A stretch of 64,000 nt of DNA from Mugil cephalus (Eukaryota > Chordata > Actinopteri > Mugiliformes > Mugilidae). The stretch spans positions 18,335,001 to 18,399,000 of the forward strand of contig NC_061779.1 of the NCBI RefSeq assembly GCF_022458985.1, written 5' to 3'. The position numbers were made by a program, and so were the translations under genes. The notes beneath the pieces are model-generated. The model had not been told where the DNA came from and searched no databases. It was given only the letters and a program-made list of their open reading frames with translations. This document shows, one piece after another, positions 62,663 through 64,000 of this stretch. How positions within the stretch are numbered: position 1 is the first letter of the stretch; the number at the start of each line of letters is the position of its first letter.

Positions 62663-63905
62663 ACTGGCCTGACTGTTGTGACTGCCGGGGAAACTGAAGG
62701 AGCTGTAGATTGCTCTGTGGTGGATCTGGGGGAGGCGTGGCAGGCCGCTGGGGAAGTGGTGGGAGGCGCTGGGGTTGGGGTTAGAAGACGGCAGACCTGG
62801 ACCGTGGTTGCTGCCCTGGGTGAGGGGCCCTGGGGACAAGGGGCTCTGATCCTGCACCGACAACTCTTTCTCTATGAGGTCGGCCAAAGCCTTGCGGGTG
62901 ACGTCAAAGGGATCGAAGCCCAGGTCGTCATCCTGCTGTTTGCTGGATGAGCCGAAGCCAAAGGCCGCCTGCCAGTCTGTGGAAGAGGACACTGGTATTG
63001 TGTCTGTGAGGAGAGAAAACAAGGGATAAGTTATGGGACCCCCCCAAGAGAGAGATGAGATCATACACACTTAACATTTATGAATTATGAATAAAATAAA
63101 ATGTGTATAAAATAAAAGAATGAATAAAAAATGTTTACATGAAGTCTCCATGGTACCTGATGTGAAGAGGCTCTGTGGTTCGGGGGTCATGGGCCAGTCT
63201 GAACTGCCGCGAGGGGAACTGGGGAAGGGGGGCAGGCCAGCGGGGAGGGGGTTAGGGTGTCTGAAGTTACTGTTGTCTGAAAAGAGTGACTGAGACTCGG
63301 CTGCTGCACCCTCGAAGGGCGAGCGAGCCGTGAGGTCTGACATGCTGATGGGCACCACCAGGCTGGGCTTAGTTAAACCCGGGGGAGGGGAGGGGGAGTC
63401 ACTGGTGGGTATCTACAAAACGAGAGAGGAATAAATGTCCGTGAGATTGTCCTTCTCAAAGCTCTGAAATTCATCCTAAACTTGTGTTTAACCAATATAA
63501 CATCAGCATCAGTATGAACAACATACACATTGGTTCAGTTAATTTTACCTGTTGTAAAGTCTCTCCATTCACCAAACCAATTGACTCTGGAGGTTTGTCA
63601 CTGGGACTACAAACAGAAAACATACTTACAGATTAACAAAAAATACACACTTTCATTTGTGAACATTGGGATCTGACCTGAGGACGGCTCTGCGTTACCT
63701 GTTACTGTCACAGTTGGAGGAGAAGGGGGACAAGGCAGAACGCTGGCTAGTACCCAGCTCTGTTTCTAGCCCATCTGAAGTGATAACTTCTTGGTCTAGA
63801 TAGTCTAACAGAGGAGGAGACTTGCGGTCTTCTGAAAGCCCATTGGCCAGTTTGTTATGCCCCGACAGCGTTGGCCACCCATCTTTACCATTGCTATTGG
63901 TGGTT
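60992..63905 (-). CDS. cnot4: CCR4-NOT complex subunit 4 (E3 ubiquitin ligase), C-terminal exons, 5' partial
   Basis: Six coding exons read on the minus strand: 63699-63905, 63549-63606, 63157-63412, 62485-63003, 61988-62221 and 60992-61320. Each has GT..AG borders and compatible phases, and the frame stays open to a TGA at 60992-60994, giving about 534 residues. Landmarks I recognise from vertebrate CNOT4 are DLTARSPFEGAAAESQSLFS, DWQAAFGFGSS, LGFDPFDVTRKALADLIEKE, LDLNLPPQHNTGLGGIP, EWQDGLRALLPNININFGG and DDNPPHWLKSLQAL, ending LLQSAAVDRH. This is the long C-terminal isoform. The N-terminal RING, RRM and zinc-finger parts lie beyond the right edge. CNOT4 ubiquitinates ribosomal and stalled-translation substrates in the cytoplasm. 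Oddities are an 11-Gln run and a 10-Ser run within disordered regions. The a or b ohnolog is undecided. Confidence 0.95.
61323..61356 (-). repeat. cnot4: Poly(C) pyrimidine tract at the last cnot4 acceptor
   Basis: On the gene strand an uninterrupted run of about 34 cytosines ends directly in the acceptor AG at 61321-61322, followed by a CA-type run further upstream. It serves as the polypyrimidine tract of the last intron. Exact length is uncertain because homopolymers are prone to assembly error. Confidence 0.85.
62630..62662 (-). repeat. cnot4: (CAG)11 codon repeat, polyglutamine in CNOT4
   Basis: CTG on the + strand, so CAG in the mRNA, encoding 11 consecutive glutamines between SQAS and TASRQLW. 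The surrounding region is disordered Ser/Pro/Asn-rich. I recall no such run at the aligned place in human CNOT4. Confidence 0.9.
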
Positions 63906-64000
63906 CTGTTAAATTAAGCAAATGGTGAGAAATTAAGCACAATTCATTTCACTGTGGAAGCAAAAGACAAACAAAAGAAAAGAAAAGAGAAGAAGAACAA

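Noticed and set aside
1-64000. CRISPR arrays, operons, prophage, bacterial regulatory sites
   Set aside because: The window is clearly vertebrate nuclear DNA; no regularly spaced repeat array is present.
1-64000. tRNA or rRNA genes
   Set aside because: I looked for tRNA A/B-box pairs with foldable arms and for conserved rRNA blocks and saw none, but an eye search can miss them.

Overview
The window looks like teleost fish nuclear DNA. It has small introns with GT..AG borders, long AT-rich spacers, many CA/GT and TA microsatellites and long homopolymers, and decayed Tc1/mariner-like and probable hAT-like DNA transposons. Four genes are clear from their proteins and a fifth is clear as a fragment. 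I used no database; identities come from recognising the translated sequences.

Layout from left to right. Positions 1-17150 hold no gene I can support, only repeats, microsatellites and transposon fossils. Positions 17150-19640 hold pthlh (parathyroid hormone-related protein, + strand): a noncoding first exon, two coding exons and an AU-rich 3' UTR. Positions 22617-23540 encode a single-exon class A G-protein-coupled receptor of neuropeptide type (+). Positions 24300-36900 are mostly gene-free and hold an unusual ~168-bp tandem duplication, more Tc1 fossils and one weak exon candidate. Positions 37324-38760 are an intronless Shaker-type Kv1 channel most like Kv1.6 (kcna6, +). Positions 43259-44734 are a second intronless Kv1 channel, clearly Kv1.1 (kcna1, +), with a 5' UTR intron and probably a ~5-kb 3' UTR. 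Positions 49850-59380 are noncoding with a decayed Tc1 element and other repeats. On the minus strand, from about 59384 to the right edge, lies the 3' half of cnot4 (CCR4-NOT E3 ubiquitin ligase subunit): six coding exons, with the RING and RRM part beyond the window.

The kcna6-kcna1 order in the same direction matches the mammalian KCNA6-KCNA1-KCNA5 cluster on human 12p13; no kcna5 follows here. The genes do not form a pathway: this is conserved-synteny neighbourhood, not an operon. The two channels can in principle co-assemble (Kv1 T1 domains). PTHrP is a secreted calcium/skeletal regulator, the receptor is probably neuronal or endocrine, and CNOT4 is a ubiquitous mRNA and protein quality-control factor.

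The observations most worth a second look are these. The Kv1.1 channel has Val in place of the usual Tyr at the outer-pore tetraethylammonium site, while its neighbour keeps Tyr. The Kv1.1 I/V RNA-editing codon is retained as ATT inside a small predicted hairpin. The receptor has TRA instead of DRY and almost no N-terminus. The last cnot4 splice acceptor has a ~34-base uninterrupted cytosine tract. A tandem duplication sits at 27391-27720. I did not find convincing evidence for a wholly new biological system.
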